Assembly (NCBI GenBank): GCA_018780645.1
Contig: JADMJJ010000020.1
Location: 23,822-87,821 of the forward strand
DNA length: 64,000 nt
Direction: 5' to 3'
From: Burkholderiaceae bacterium
GTDB taxonomy: Bacteria > Pseudomonadota > Gammaproteobacteria > Burkholderiales > Burkholderiaceae_C
Of this stretch, positions 18,720 through 27,987 are shown one piece after another; position 1 is the first letter of the stretch, and every line of letters starts with the position of its first letter. Position numbers and translations under genes: made by a program. Under the pieces are notes generated by a model. It saw only the letters and a program-made list of their open reading frames with translations. It did not search any database and was not told the origin of the DNA.

Positions 18720-19013
18720 ATGACGATGAGCAAACCGGCAGCCGAACCCTTCGCCAGCGTCTGGGACGCCCTCGCAGACACACCTCTCGAGGCGGCCAAT
18801 CTGCGGGTGCGTGCCGACTTGATGAATCAGATCGCCGCCTTGATTGGCGTCCGGGGCTGGACGCAGGCCGAGGCTGCTGGCCACTGTGGCGTGACGCAGC
18901 CGCGCATCAATGACTTGCTGCGCGGTCGCATTTCCCGGTTTTCGCTCGACGCCTTGGTCAATATTGCAGCAGCGCTGGGCCAGCGCGTGCATGTGGGGCT
19001 TGAGGTGGCCTGA
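18720..19013 (+). CDS. XRE-family HTH regulator (antitoxin-like, orphan)
   Basis: A 97-residue protein with a helix-turn-helix at about residues 45-75: WTQAEAAGHCGVTQPRINDL. The N-terminus (FASVWDALADTPLEAANLRV) and size resemble the small XRE proteins that act as antitoxins with Gp49/HigB-like toxins. No toxin gene is intact next to it. Starts at 18720 or 18726 are both possible; a weak AAGG lies 5 nt before 18720. It may now act as a stand-alone regulator or be a relic. Confidence 0.8.
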   Translation: MTMSKPAAEPFASVWDALADTPLEAANLRVRADLMNQIAALIGVRGWTQAEAAGHCGVTQPRINDLLRGRISRFSLDALVNIAAALGQRVHVGLEVA

Positions 19014-19160
19014 TAGCAGGCGGCCCCGTGTTCCGATGTGTTGATGGGTGCATCAAGTAGGTGGCACCCCGGTAGAATCGACCAGAGTTACCGCGCGGTT
19101 ACGGGGTTGAGGCCTTCGCCTCCGAGCGCGCGCACCGGTTTTTCAACTTAGGGGACTCTC

Positions 19161-20225
19161 ATGGCACTCGTTTCCATGCGCCAATTGCTGGACCATGCGG
19201 CCGCCAACGGCTACGGCATTCCGGCCTTCAACGTCAATAATCTGGAGCAGGTGCAGGCCGTGATGGCCGCCGCCGATGAGGTCGGTGCGCCGGTGATATT
19301 GCAGGCCTCGGCCGGCGCGCGCAAGTACGCCGGCGAGAGCTTCATCAAGCACCTGATTCAGGCCGCTGTCGAGGCCTATCCGCACATCCCGCTGGTGATG
19401 CACCAGGACCATGGCACCAGCCCCAAGGTCTGCGCCGGCGCCATCGACCTGGGCTTCGGCTCGGTGATGATGGACGGCTCGCTGATGGAAGACGGCAAGA
19501 CGCCGGCCTCGTTCGAGTACAACATGGAAGTGACCCGCAAGGTCGTCGAGATGTCGCACAAAGTCGGCGTCACCGTCGAGGGAGAGCTGGGCTGCCTGGG
19601 CAATCTTGAAACCGGCGAGGCTGGCGAGGAAGACGGCATCGGTGCCGAGGGCAAGCTGGACCACAGCCAGATGCTGACCGACCCGGAGGAGGCCGCCGTC
19701 TTCGTCAAGGCCACCCAGCTGGATGCGCTGGCCATCGCCATCGGCACCAGCCATGGCGCCTACAAGTTCTCGCGCAAGCCCACCGGCGACATCCTGGCCA
19801 TCGGCCGGGTCAAGGAAATCCACAAGCGCATCCCCAACACCCATCTGGTGATGCATGGCTCGTCCTCGGTGCCGCAGGAGTTGCTGGCCATCATCAACCA
19901 GTACGGCGGCAAGATGAAGGAAACCTTCGGCGTGCCGGTCGAGGAGATCCAGGAAGCGATCAAGCACGGCGTGCGCAAGATCAATATCGATACCGACATC
20001 CGCCTGGCGATGACCGGCGCGGTGCGCAAGTTCCTGGCCGAGAACCCCGAGAAGTTCGACGCCCGCGAATGGCTGAAGCCGGCCCGCGAGGCTGCCAAGG
20101 CGATCTGCAAGCAGCGCTATATGGAGTTCGGCTGCGAAGGCCAGGCCGGCAAGATCCAGCCCCGCACCCTGGTCGACGTGGCCGCTGCCTATGCGCGCGG
20201 CGAGCTCAATCAGGTCGTGCAATAA
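19161..20225 (+). CDS. fba: Fructose-bisphosphate aldolase, class II (Calvin-cycle subtype)
   Basis: A 354-residue zinc-dependent aldolase that splits fructose-1,6-bisphosphate. Zinc and catalytic motifs are visible: [10 protein letters not shown] (about residue 80), [11 protein letters not shown] (about 140), GTSHGAYKF (about 195) and [10 protein letters not shown] (about 232). The VQQRYMEFG-like [16 protein letters not shown] near the end is typical of the Calvin-cycle subtype, which also serves glycolysis. A TAGAAT box at 19073-19078 would leave a leader of about 80 nt with a GAGGC/GCCTC hairpin. A strong terminator follows. Confidence 0.97.
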   Translation: MALVSMRQLLDHAAANGYGIPAFNVNNLEQVQAVMAAADEVGAPVILQASAGARKYAGESFIKHLIQAAVEAYPHIPLVMHQDHGTSPKVCAGAIDLGFGSVMMDGSLMEDGKTPASFEYNMEVTRKVVEMSHKVGVTVEGELGCLGNLETGEAGEEDGIGAEGKLDHSQMLTDPEEAAVFVKATQLDALAIAIGTSHGAYKFSRKPTGDILAIGRVKEIHKRIPNTHLVMHGSSSVPQELLAIINQYGGKMKETFGVPVEEIQEAIKHGVRKINIDTDIRLAMTGAVRKFLAENPEKFDAREWLKPAREAAKAICKQRYMEFGCEGQAGKIQPRTLVDVAAAYARGELNQVVQ

Positions 20226-20264
20226 AGCGCATCCACAAAAAGAAGGACCTCTTCGCGAATCTTG

Positions 20265-20298
20265 CCCGCCGCGCTGTCTCAGCCCGGCGGGTTTTTTT
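20265..20298 (+). terminator. Rho-independent terminator of fba
   Basis: CCCGCCG at 20265 and CGGCGGG at 20285 form a 7-bp stem, followed by seven T. Confidence 0.9.
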
Positions 20299-20345
20299 AC
20301 GTCAGGCAGCGCCTAAAATCCAGCCTTCTCCGACGGAACCCCACC

Positions 20346-21242
20346 ATGACCGCTGCCCTGCTCGAATCTTCGCTGACCTCGCTCCCCCTGATCGCCCGTG
20401 GCAAGGTGCGCGAAAACTATGCGGTGGGCACGGACCGTATCCTGATGGTGGCCAGCGACCGGCTCTCGGCCTTCGACGTCATCATGGGTGAGCCCATCCC
20501 CGGCAAGGGCGCGCTGCTGACGCAGATGGCGCTGTTCTGGTTCAAGCAGCTCGATGGCATCGTGCCGAATCACCTCACCGGCGATGACCCGCTGTCGGTC
20601 GTCACCGAGGCCGAAAAGGCGCAGGTGCGCGATCGCTCGATGCTGGTCAAGCGACTCAAGCCGCTGCCGGTCGAGGCGGTGGTGCGCGGCTATCTGGCTG
20701 GCAGCGGCTGGGCCGAATATCAGAAGAACGGTGAGGTCTGCGGCGTCAAGCTGCCTGCGGGCCTGAAGAACGCGTCCAAGCTGCCCGAGCCCATCTTCAC
20801 CCCGGCCACCAAGGCCGAGATGGGCGACCATGACGAGAATATTTCGTTCGACAAGATGGTCGAGATCATCGGCGCCGACCTGGCCACCCGCGTACGCGAC
20901 ATCTCGATCACGCTGTACCGCCGCGCCGCCGACTTTGCGCTGGCCAAGGGCATCATCATTGCCGACACCAAGTTCGAGTTCGGTCTTGATGCCGACGGCA
21001 CCTTGACCTTGATGGACGAGGTGCTGACGCCCGACTCCTCGCGCTACTGGCCGGTCGAGAGCTATGCCGAGGGCATCAATCCTCCCAGCTACGACAAGCA
21101 GTTCGTGCGCGACTGGCTGGAGCAGGCCGTGGTGGATGGCAAGCCCTGGGGCAAGGTGGCCCCGGCGCCGGCCCTGCCGGCCGAGGTGATCGCCAGGACC
21201 AAGGCGAAGTACGAGGAAGCCCTGGCGCGCCTGACCCAATGA
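20346..21242 (+). CDS. purC: Phosphoribosylaminoimidazole-succinocarboxamide synthase (SAICAR synthetase)
   Basis: A 298-residue purine-synthesis enzyme that joins aspartate to CAIR using ATP. The family motifs [10 protein letters not shown] (about residue 19), [25 protein letters not shown] and [14 protein letters not shown] are present. The ATG at 20346 gives the normal N-terminus. A TAAAAT box (20314-20319) is a plausible -10. The stop overlaps the next start in ATGA, so the TPR gene downstream is coupled to purC. purE and purK lie 4 kb downstream. Confidence 0.97.
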   Translation: MTAALLESSLTSLPLIARGKVRENYAVGTDRILMVASDRLSAFDVIMGEPIPGKGALLTQMALFWFKQLDGIVPNHLTGDDPLSVVTEAEKAQVRDRSMLVKRLKPLPVEAVVRGYLAGSGWAEYQKNGEVCGVKLPAGLKNASKLPEPIFTPATKAEMGDHDENISFDKMVEIIGADLATRVRDISITLYRRAADFALAKGIIIADTKFEFGLDADGTLTLMDEVLTPDSSRYWPVESYAEGINPPSYDKQFVRDWLEQAVVDGKPWGKVAPAPALPAEVIARTKAKYEEALARLTQ

Positions 21243-22366
21243 GAGAAACCAGCGAAAGGCCCGCCATGCTGCTGACCTCCCGATTGAGCAAAAGCCTTGA
21301 GCGCGAGATCGCCAAGGCCGGCAACCCGATCGAACTGGCCTGCCTGAAGGCACAGCGCGCCATCCTGCTGATGCGCCATGGCCATCTGCCCGAGGCGCGC
21401 GAGGTGCTGACGGCCCTGCACCAGCAGGCCTTCCAGTACCCGAACCCGGCCCTGGGCGCCTGGCTGCATCTGGCCGAGGGCCTGATGAGCTATTACACCG
21501 ATTTCAGCAGCAGCGCCCGCGACAAGGTGCTGCGGGCCCATGCGATCAGCCGTGGTGCCGGCATGCAGCCGCTGCAGGCGCTCAGTGCGGCCTGGCTGGC
21601 TCACATCCATTTTGCCGAGCATCAGGTTGAGCCAATGGCGCTCTATCTGGCCGAGACGCTGCGCCTGGCCGCGCCCGACCACCATGCCGCACGCAGCCGT
21701 GCCTGCATGGTGGCCGCCCAGGGCTACCACTTCGCCGATCGCATGGGCCAGGCCAGCAATTGGTATATGCGGGCCCGCACCCATGCGAATGCCGAGGGTG
21801 ACGACGCGACCCTGTCGCACCTGATCCACAACATGGCCCAGTTGCGAACCGCACAGGCGCGGCGAGCCCACCTCACCGGTCGGCCCACAGCGGCCGATGG
21901 TGGCCTGATGCTGGGCGCGGATTCGATCCAGCACTACGACGATGCCGTCGGCGGTTCGGCCATGGAGGGCCTGGTGCCGATACTGCGCGCCCAGGTGCTG
22001 GTGGTGGAGGGCGATTTCGCCGGCGCCCAGGCGCTGTACGAGGAGCATCTGCCGCGCGCCATGTCGCTGGGTCTGGCCCGGCTGGGCAGCAGCCTGCTGG
22101 CCGACCTGGCCTGGTGTCGGGTCAACAACGGCCAGAACGAGCATGCGCTTCGGCAGGCCCATGAGTCCGAGGTCGAGCTGGACCCCGACTGCGATGTCGA
22201 TGACCGCGCCGCCACGCACGCTCGCCTGGCCCAGGTCTACACGGCCTTGGGTGATTCGGCCGCGGCGCGCCGCCATACCGATCTGGCCGAAACGGCCTGG
22301 CTGGAGTTTGGCGTCCAGCAACGGCAATGGGCGACTGCGTTGGATGAGGGCTTGGTCGGCCTTTGA
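21239..22366 (+). CDS. TPR-like helical repeat protein of unknown function
   Basis: A 375-residue, nearly all-helical protein with no signal peptide. Repeated helix pairs such as [20 protein letters not shown] and [20 protein letters not shown] resemble tetratricopeptide repeats; they recall the C-terminal sensor half of large LuxR (LAL/MalT-like) regulators. It starts in an ATGA overlap with purC; a second ATG at 21266 has a GAAAGG before it. The next gene is an alpha/beta-hydrolase with a LuxR HTH, 48 bp downstream, which makes a shared regulatory role plausible. This is inference; no specific family is recognised. Confidence 0.7.
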   Translation: MRETSERPAMLLTSRLSKSLEREIAKAGNPIELACLKAQRAILLMRHGHLPEAREVLTALHQQAFQYPNPALGAWLHLAEGLMSYYTDFSSSARDKVLRAHAISRGAGMQPLQALSAAWLAHIHFAEHQVEPMALYLAETLRLAAPDHHAARSRACMVAAQGYHFADRMGQASNWYMRARTHANAEGDDATLSHLIHNMAQLRTAQARRAHLTGRPTAADGGLMLGADSIQHYDDAVGGSAMEGLVPILRAQVLVVEGDFAGAQALYEEHLPRAMSLGLARLGSSLLADLAWCRVNNGQNEHALRQAHESEVELDPDCDVDDRAATHARLAQVYTALGDSAAARRHTDLAETAWLEFGVQQRQWATALDEGLVGL

Positions 22367-22414
22367 CGAGGCACGGGCGCCGCATCCACCCATCGATGAT
22401 CGGACCGAACGCCA

Positions 22415-23491
22415 ATGCCCACACGTCCGAACGCGACGCCCGCCCTGCGGCAGGACCTGCGCTTCGCCCACCTGCAATCCGGCGCCCGCATTGCCTGGGC
22501 CACCAGCGGCCAGGGCCCGGCCCTGGTGCGCGCAGCGCACTGGATGACCCATGTCGAGCATGACCTGAATTCACCGATCTGGCGGCCCTGGCTGGAGCGC
22601 CTGGGCCGCGAGGTGCGCTTGATACGCTACGACGAGCGCGGCTGCGGCCTGTCTGGCCCGGACGATCAGCCGCTGGGCCTGGAGGCCGCCGTCGAGGAAC
22701 TGGAGGTGGTGATCGAGGCCACGGGCCTTGCGCGCGTGGCGCTGCTGGGCATGTCGGGGGCGGCCGCGCCGGCCGTGGCCTATGCGGCGCGCCACCCGGA
22801 GCGGGTCATGCATCTGGTGCTGCTGGGCGGCTACACCCATGGCCTGATGCACCGCCAGCCCTCGGCCAAGGCACTGCAGTGGCATGAGGCCATTGTCAGG
22901 CTGGTCGAGCTCGGCTGGGGTCAGCGCGACGCGGCCGTGCAGCAGTTCTTCACCGCGCAGATGATTCCCGACGCCACCCCCGCGCAGGTGCGTGCGCTGA
23001 ATGAGCAGCAGCGCCTGTCCTGCACGGCCGAGCGCGCGGCGGCGATTCTTCGTGCCCGGGTGGCGCTGGATGTGCGCGAGTGGTTGCCCCTGGTGCGCTG
23101 CCCGACCCTGGTGCTGCATGCGCAGGGTGATGGCATCGTGTCGGTAGAGCTTGGGCGGGAGCTGGCGGCGGCGATCACCGGTGCGCGCTTCGAAACCCTG
23201 GCCTCGCGCAACCACCTGCCGCTGGCCGGCGAGCCGGCATTCGAGCGCTTTTGCGAGGCCGTCGGCGGCTTTGTCGCCGAGCGCCCGGCCGTCGCGCAGG
23301 GCAGCTTCACGCCGCGCGAGCGCGAGCTGCTGGGCCTGGTCGCCCAGGGTTTGGACAATCTGCAGATCAGCGCCCATCTGGGCCTGGCGGATCAGACGGT
23401 GCGCAATGCGCTGTCCAAGCTCTACGCCACCCTGGGCGTGGAGGGCCGGCCTCAGGCCGTGGCCCGGGCTCGCGATCTCGGTTTTGGCTGA
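22415..23491 (+). CDS. Alpha/beta-hydrolase fused to a C-terminal LuxR-type HTH
   Basis: A 358-residue protein. Residues about 15-285 are an alpha/beta-hydrolase: the nucleophile elbow GMSGAAAPAV (Ser at about 112), an acidic residue in LHAQGD and a His in SRNHLPL complete a catalytic triad. Residues about 292-355 are a LuxR/GerE HTH: FTPRERELLGLVAQGLDNLQ followed by ISAHLGLADQTVRNALSKLY. Such fusions are known but uncharacterised; they may sense or hydrolyse a small ester or lactone and control transcription. It lies just after the TPR gene and before a PEP-CTERM gene. Confidence 0.88.
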   Translation: MPTRPNATPALRQDLRFAHLQSGARIAWATSGQGPALVRAAHWMTHVEHDLNSPIWRPWLERLGREVRLIRYDERGCGLSGPDDQPLGLEAAVEELEVVIEATGLARVALLGMSGAAAPAVAYAARHPERVMHLVLLGGYTHGLMHRQPSAKALQWHEAIVRLVELGWGQRDAAVQQFFTAQMIPDATPAQVRALNEQQRLSCTAERAAAILRARVALDVREWLPLVRCPTLVLHAQGDGIVSVELGRELAAAITGARFETLASRNHLPLAGEPAFERFCEAVGGFVAERPAVAQGSFTPRERELLGLVAQGLDNLQISAHLGLADQTVRNALSKLYATLGVEGRPQAVARARDLGFG

Positions 23492-23620
23492 GGTGCCGGG
23501 ACATCTGTCCCCGGCCTGGGCACCCCGGGGCGCGGTTTGGTACGGCCGTCCCATGGCCCCGCACGCCATGCCCGCGCCCAATGGCTGCACGGGCATTTCG
23601 CCCGATCCAAAGGACAGACC

Positions 23621-24175
23621 ATGAAAATCCCTGTGCTCCAGGCCGCCCTTCCATTTGCCCTGGCGTCGATGTCCGCCGCAGCTGCGCCCCAGCCGTTCAG
23701 CGCCAGCTACACCGGCACCGCCCAGGTGGTGGAGGTGCTCAATCCGACGGGCCCGGTGCTGCGTTTCGAGACGCTGGCCGCCGGGACGGGCGCATTTGAT
23801 CTGGGCAGCTACTTCTCGACCGACGTCATCGACATGTCCACCGGCGCCGGCACCGGCACGAACCGCTTCGTCGCCGGCAATGGCGACGAGCTTTTCGGTG
23901 CGTTCAGCGTGCAGGTGATTCCCACGGCGGTGCCCAATATCGTCGAGCTACTGGGTCAGGCCACCTTCACCGGGGGCACCGGCCAGTTCAGTGGTGCCAC
24001 AGGCAGTGCCGCCTTCACCGGTTCGGGCGTCTTCACCAGCCAGACCGTGGCGACGGCAACCTTGAACTACAGCGGCAGCATCGCCCTGGTGCCCGAGCCC
24101 GCCAGCGGCCTGCTGATGCTGGGCGGGTTGGCGATGGCGGCGCCGCTGGTGAGGCGCTTGAACAAAAACGCCTAG
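23621..24175 (+). CDS. PEP-CTERM sorting domain protein
   Basis: The ATG at 23621 follows AAAGGACAG and yields 184 residues with a signal peptide (MKIPVLQAALPFALASM, cleavage near AAA). The body is beta-rich with Gly/Thr repeats such as TGGTGQFSGATGSAAFTGSG. The C-terminus VPEPASGLLMLGGLAMAAP followed by VRRLNKN is a PEP-CTERM signal (PEP, hydrophobic helix, basic end). It is an exported, exosortase-processed protein of unknown role. It follows the hydrolase-LuxR gene by 129 bp and could be its target. Confidence 0.85.
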   Translation: MKIPVLQAALPFALASMSAAAAPQPFSASYTGTAQVVEVLNPTGPVLRFETLAAGTGAFDLGSYFSTDVIDMSTGAGTGTNRFVAGNGDELFGAFSVQVIPTAVPNIVELLGQATFTGGTGQFSGATGSAAFTGSGVFTSQTVATATLNYSGSIALVPEPASGLLMLGGLAMAAPLVRRLNKNA

Positions 24176-24182
24176 ACGGTTG

Positions 24183-24230
24183 GGGACAGAGCTTTCGGCC
24201 ACGCTGCGCGTGGAACCCAAGGTCTGTCCC
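24183..24230. repeat. 48-bp interrupted palindrome (REP-like)
   Basis: GGGACAGA at 24183 pairs with TCTGTCCC at 24223, and CCACGC/GCGTGG (24199-24213) forms an inner stem with loop TGC. It lies between two convergent genes. The ends resemble the GGGACAGAC-type REP units seen in many proteobacteria, and there is no T-run for a terminator. Confidence 0.55.
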
Positions 24231-24236
24231 GCAAGG

Positions 24237-25193
24237 TCAGAAGAGGGCCATGCTCAGTTTTCTCCGGTACTGATCCAGCACCGGATCACTGGGTTCCACA
24301 TGGGCCCGGCCGGCAAGCTCCAGCGCGCCCTTCTTGACCTCGGCCGCGGCCGCCTTGGGCGCGGGCTTGGTCATCAGCTCCAGGATGGCGACATAGGTCT
24401 TGCGCGCCAGCTCGCCATTCCAGGCCTTGTCGCGCATGATGATTTCAAGCAGCTCGTCCATCGCCGCGGTGAATTGCTGGCCGGCCAGCAGCGACTGCGC
24501 CAGCTCGAAGCGGGCATCGAAGTCGCGCTTGTTGGCAGCAATCGCCTGGGCCAGCGCCTCGGCGCTGCGTGCCGTGGGCGCGGCCTCGCAGGCGCGCAGC
24601 CAGGTGGCCAGCGCGGCCAGGCGCGGATTGGGGGTCAGCGTGTCGGCAGCCTTGGCGGCGAGCGGGGCGAAGGCCTCGGCGGCAGCGGCCGTCTGGCCGA
24701 TCTCCAGCAGCGCACGGACGAAGTCGAAGCGAGCCGCTTCGTTGCCGGGGTCCTTGGCCAGCGTGTCCTGCAGGCGCTGCAGCGCGGCCTCGGTGTCGCC
24801 CTCGGCGAGCAGCTCCTCTGCCTCGGCCAAGTCCTCCTCTGCTTCCAGCGCTTCGGTGCTGGGCACATGCTTGTCGAGGAACTCGCGGATCTGCGCCTCG
24901 GGCAGGGCGCCGACGAAACCATCGACAGGCTGGCCGCCGACAAACATCACGCAGAACGGAATGCTGCGCACGCCGAAGGCCTGACTCAGCTGGCTGGAGA
25001 TTTCGGGCTGCTCGTCGCTGTTGAGCTTGGTCAGCTTGAAGCGGCCGGCGTAGGCCACCTCCAGCTTCTCCAGCAGCGGGCCCAGGGCCTTGCAGGGGCC
25101 GCACCAGGGGGCCCAGATGTCGAGCAGGACGGGTTGCTGCATCGATGCCTGCAGCAGTTCGGATTCGAAGTTCTGGATCGTGATGTCGGTCAT
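24237..25193 (-). CDS. ybbN: Thioredoxin-TPR protein (YbbN/CnoX-like co-chaperone)
   Basis: A 318-residue cytoplasmic protein. Residues 1-110 are a thioredoxin domain with an intact redox motif WAPWCGPCKAL at about residues 29-39. Residues about 115-310 are helical TPR-type repeats (LAEAEELLAEGDTEAALQRL). This matches the YbbN/CnoX family, which protects proteins from oxidation and hands them to chaperones; E. coli CnoX lacks the second Cys, while this one keeps CGPC and so can act as a reductase. ATG 25193 is preferred over an in-frame GTG at 25202. It diverges from purE by 71 bp. Confidence 0.9.
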   Translation of the reverse strand: MTDITIQNFESELLQASMQQPVLLDIWAPWCGPCKALGPLLEKLEVAYAGRFKLTKLNSDEQPEISSQLSQAFGVRSIPFCVMFVGGQPVDGFVGALPEAQIREFLDKHVPSTEALEAEEDLAEAEELLAEGDTEAALQRLQDTLAKDPGNEAARFDFVRALLEIGQTAAAAEAFAPLAAKAADTLTPNPRLAALATWLRACEAAPTARSAEALAQAIAANKRDFDARFELAQSLLAGQQFTAAMDELLEIIMRDKAWNGELARKTYVAILELMTKPAPKAAAAEVKKGALELAGRAHVEPSDPVLDQYRRKLSMALF

Positions 25194-25264
25194 GGCCTGC
25201 ACTGCAAAAGAGAGCGTAAGGAGGAACGTGGCGCCCGCCGCCTACAATTCAAGGCTTACTAGCA

Positions 25265-25774
25265 ATGGAGCGAGCCTTGACGAGCGCCTCTCCCGTGGTT
25301 GGTGTGGTGATGGGCTCCAGCAGCGACTGGGAAACCCTCAAGCACGCCGCCGACATTCTCGCCGAGTTCGGCATCGCCTTCGAAACCCGTGTGGTTTCGG
25401 CCCACCGCATGCCCGACGATATGTTCGCCTATGCCGAGGCCGCGGTCGGCCGTGGCCTGAAGGCCATCATCGCCGGTGCCGGCGGCGCTGCCCATCTGCC
25501 GGGCATGCTGGCCGCCAAGACGGTGGTGCCGGTGCTGGGCGTGCCGGTGGCCAGCCGCCATCTGCAGGGTGTCGACTCGCTGCATTCGATCGTGCAAATG
25601 CCCAAGGGCATTCCGGTGGCCACCTTTGCCATCGGCACGGCCGGTGCGGGCAATGCCGCGCTGTTCGCGATAGCGATGCTGGCCAATGAGCAGCCCGAGT
25701 TGCGCGCGAAGCTGGAGGCCTTCCGCGCCCGCCAGACCGAGGTGGCGCGGGCGATGACGCAGGATCTCAAGTGA
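25265..25774 (+). CDS. purE: 5-(carboxyamino)imidazole ribonucleotide mutase
   Basis: A 169-residue class I PurE, which converts N5-CAIR to CAIR in purine synthesis. The motifs [18 protein letters not shown] (about residue 15), VSAHRMPDD and [14 protein letters not shown] are intact. A TACAAT box at 25243-25248 may be the -10. Its stop overlaps the purK start (GTGA). Confidence 0.98.
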   Translation: MERALTSASPVVGVVMGSSSDWETLKHAADILAEFGIAFETRVVSAHRMPDDMFAYAEAAVGRGLKAIIAGAGGAAHLPGMLAAKTVVPVLGVPVASRHLQGVDSLHSIVQMPKGIPVATFAIGTAGAGNAALFAIAMLANEQPELRAKLEAFRARQTEVARAMTQDLK

Positions 25775-26955
25775 GCGCTGTGTTCCTGCCTGGTTCGGTG
25801 GATGGGCAAGGGCGGCCCGCTGCGGTCGGCGTGATGGGCGGTGGCCAGCTGGGCCGCATGTTTGTGCATGCTGCGCAAGCGCTGGGCTTCGAGGTTGTCG
25901 TGCTCGACCCGGACGCCGGTAGCCCGGCCGGGGCCGCGGCCCAGGTGCAGATCCAGACCGCCTACCTTGATGCCGGCGGCCTGGCCGAGCTGGCCCAGCG
26001 CTGCGTGGCCATCACCACCGAATTCGAGAACGTGCCCGCGGCAGCTCTGACGACCCTGGCCCTGCAACGCCCGGTCGCGCCCTCGGGCGAGGCCGTGGCC
26101 GTGTGCCAGGACCGCGCCGCCGAGAAGGCGCACTTCGCCGGCTGTGGTGTGCCCTGTGCGCCCTATGCCGAGATCGAAACGGCCGAGCAACTGGCCGCGG
26201 TCGATGAAGCGCTGCTGCCCGGCATCCTGAAGACCGCCCGCCTGGGCTATGACGGCAAGGGGCAGATGCGAGTGCGCAGCCGTGCCGAACTCGCCCAGGC
26301 CTGGGCCGAATTGAAGCAGGCCCCCTGCGTGCTGGAGCAGATGCTGCCGCTGGAGCGCGAGATCAGCGTGATCGTCGCGCGCTCGGCTGGTGGCGAGATC
26401 GTTCACTTCCCGGTGCAGCAAAACCTGCACCGCGAGGGCATCCTGGCGCTGACCCAGGTGCCCGCGCCCGAGGTGGCGGCCGCGCTGCAGCAGGAGGCTG
26501 TCGCCTGCGCGCAGCGCATTGCCGAGTCGCTGAACTACGTCGGCGTGCTGTGCGTCGAGTTCTTCGTGCTGCGCGATGGCCGCCTGGTCGCCAACGAGAT
26601 GGCGCCGCGGCCGCACAACTCGGGTCACTACAGCATCGATGCCTGCGATCTGTCGCAATTCGACTGTCAGCTGCGCGCGATGACCGGCCTGCCGCTAGTG
26701 CAGCCGCGCCTGCATTCGCCCTGCGCCATGGTCAATCTGCTGGGCGATTTGTGGTTTGACGATCAAGGCCAGCTGCGCACACCGGCCTGGGACCACCTGC
26801 TGGCCCTGCCCGGCGTGCATCTGCACCTGTACGGCAAGACCGAGGCGCGCCCCGGCCGCAAGATGGGCCACCTGACACTGACCGCCGCCACCGCCGAGCA
26901 GGCCCTGGCCACCGCCAATCGTGCGGCGGCCCTGCTCGGTCTGCCGGGGTTCTGA
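25771..26955 (+). CDS. purK: 5-(carboxyamino)imidazole ribonucleotide synthase
   Basis: A 394-residue ATP-grasp enzyme that makes N5-CAIR from AIR, bicarbonate and ATP, the substrate of PurE. It opens with [36 protein letters not shown] and [18 protein letters not shown] are family motifs. It starts with GTG in a 4-bp overlap with purE. The sua5-like gene follows 2 bp after its stop, so purE-purK-sua5 is probably one operon. Confidence 0.97.
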   Translation: MSAVFLPGSVDGQGRPAAVGVMGGGQLGRMFVHAAQALGFEVVVLDPDAGSPAGAAAQVQIQTAYLDAGGLAELAQRCVAITTEFENVPAAALTTLALQRPVAPSGEAVAVCQDRAAEKAHFAGCGVPCAPYAEIETAEQLAAVDEALLPGILKTARLGYDGKGQMRVRSRAELAQAWAELKQAPCVLEQMLPLEREISVIVARSAGGEIVHFPVQQNLHREGILALTQVPAPEVAAALQQEAVACAQRIAESLNYVGVLCVEFFVLRDGRLVANEMAPRPHNSGHYSIDACDLSQFDCQLRAMTGLPLVQPRLHSPCAMVNLLGDLWFDDQGQLRTPAWDHLLALPGVHLHLYGKTEARPGRKMGHLTLTAATAEQALATANRAAALLGLPGF

Positions 26956-26957
26956 CC

Positions 26958-27959
26958 ATGCTGGTTCCGGGCATGGATCCTGCCGCGCTGGCCGAGGGCG
27001 CCAAGCGCCTGGCCGCAGGCGAGCTGGTCGCCTTTCCGACTGAAACGGTCTACGGCCTGGGCGCCCGCGCCGATGACGATGCGGCCGTGGCCAAGATCTT
27101 TGCCGCCAAGGGCCGGCCCAGCGACCATCCGCTGATCGTGCATGTGCTGGAGGAGGCGGACGCCGTGTTGTTTGCCCGCGAGTTGCCGCCGGTGGCCCGA
27201 AAGCTGATGCAGGCCTTCTGGCCCGGACCGCTGACGGTGATCGTGCCTCGTGCGCCCGGGCGTGGCGCGGCGGCGGCTGGCGGGCAGGACAGCATCGGCC
27301 TGCGTTGTCCCGCGCACCCGGTCGCCCGCGCACTGCTGCAGGCCGCGCGTGCCCAGGGCGTCCTGGGTGTGGCCGCACCCAGCGCCAACCGCTTCGGCCG
27401 CGTCAGCCCGACCCACGCCGCCCATGTGGTCAGCGAGTTCGAGCCCGGCCTGTTGGTGCTGGATGGGGGCGACTGCGAGGTCGGCATCGAGTCCAGCATC
27501 GTCGACTGCAGCCGCGGCCAGCCGGTGCTGCTGCGGCCGGGCGTGATCACGCGGGCGCAGATCGAAGCCGCCGCCGGTGAGACCTTGGGCCAGCTTGACG
27601 CCGCTGCCCCCCGCGCCTCGGGCACGCTGGAGGCGCACTACGCCCCGGCGGCCACGGTGCGCCTGCTGACCCTGCCGGTACTGCGCGATGCGCTTGCGCA
27701 GACGCCGCAACAGGGTCTTGAGAGTGTGGCGGTATATTCCCGGACGCTGAGCCCACGTGCGGGCTCACTCGACAGGCCGATGCCTGACGACGCAATTGCC
27801 GCCGCGCACGAGTTGTTTGCGGTGTTACGCGCGCTGGACGATGCCGGCGTGCGACAGATATGGATCGAAGCGCCCGAACAGGACCCGGCTTGGGATGGTG
27901 TGCGTGACCGCTTGACGCGGGCCGCGGCCGCCACCCCCGGTGCCTTGGTATGGCGATGA
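26958..27959 (+). CDS. tsaC: L-threonylcarbamoyladenylate synthase (Sua5 type)
   Basis: A 333-residue protein. Residues about 10-200 are the YrdC domain (GELVAFPTETVYGLGARADD, KGRPSDHPLIVH, APSANRFGRVSPT), which makes threonylcarbamoyl-AMP for the t6A modification of ANN-decoding tRNAs. The extra 130 residues are the C-terminal Sua5 domain, with the linker GTLEAHYAP before it. Length therefore marks it as Sua5 rather than short TsaC. TsaB, another t6A protein, is encoded 3 kb downstream. It sits at the end of purE-purK. Confidence 0.95.
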   Translation: MLVPGMDPAALAEGAKRLAAGELVAFPTETVYGLGARADDDAAVAKIFAAKGRPSDHPLIVHVLEEADAVLFARELPPVARKLMQAFWPGPLTVIVPRAPGRGAAAAGGQDSIGLRCPAHPVARALLQAARAQGVLGVAAPSANRFGRVSPTHAAHVVSEFEPGLLVLDGGDCEVGIESSIVDCSRGQPVLLRPGVITRAQIEAAAGETLGQLDAAAPRASGTLEAHYAPAATVRLLTLPVLRDALAQTPQQGLESVAVYSRTLSPRAGSLDRPMPDDAIAAAHELFAVLRALDDAGVRQIWIEAPEQDPAWDGVRDRLTRAAAATPGALVWR

Positions 27960-27987
27960 CAAGTGTGATGATGGAGCGAGTGTTCTC

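Noticed and set aside
19014..19160. Possible attenuator in the fba leader
   Set aside because: Only a short GAGGC/GCCTC hairpin and ACCGCGCGGT palindrome are visible, with no alternative fold or leader peptide that I can support.
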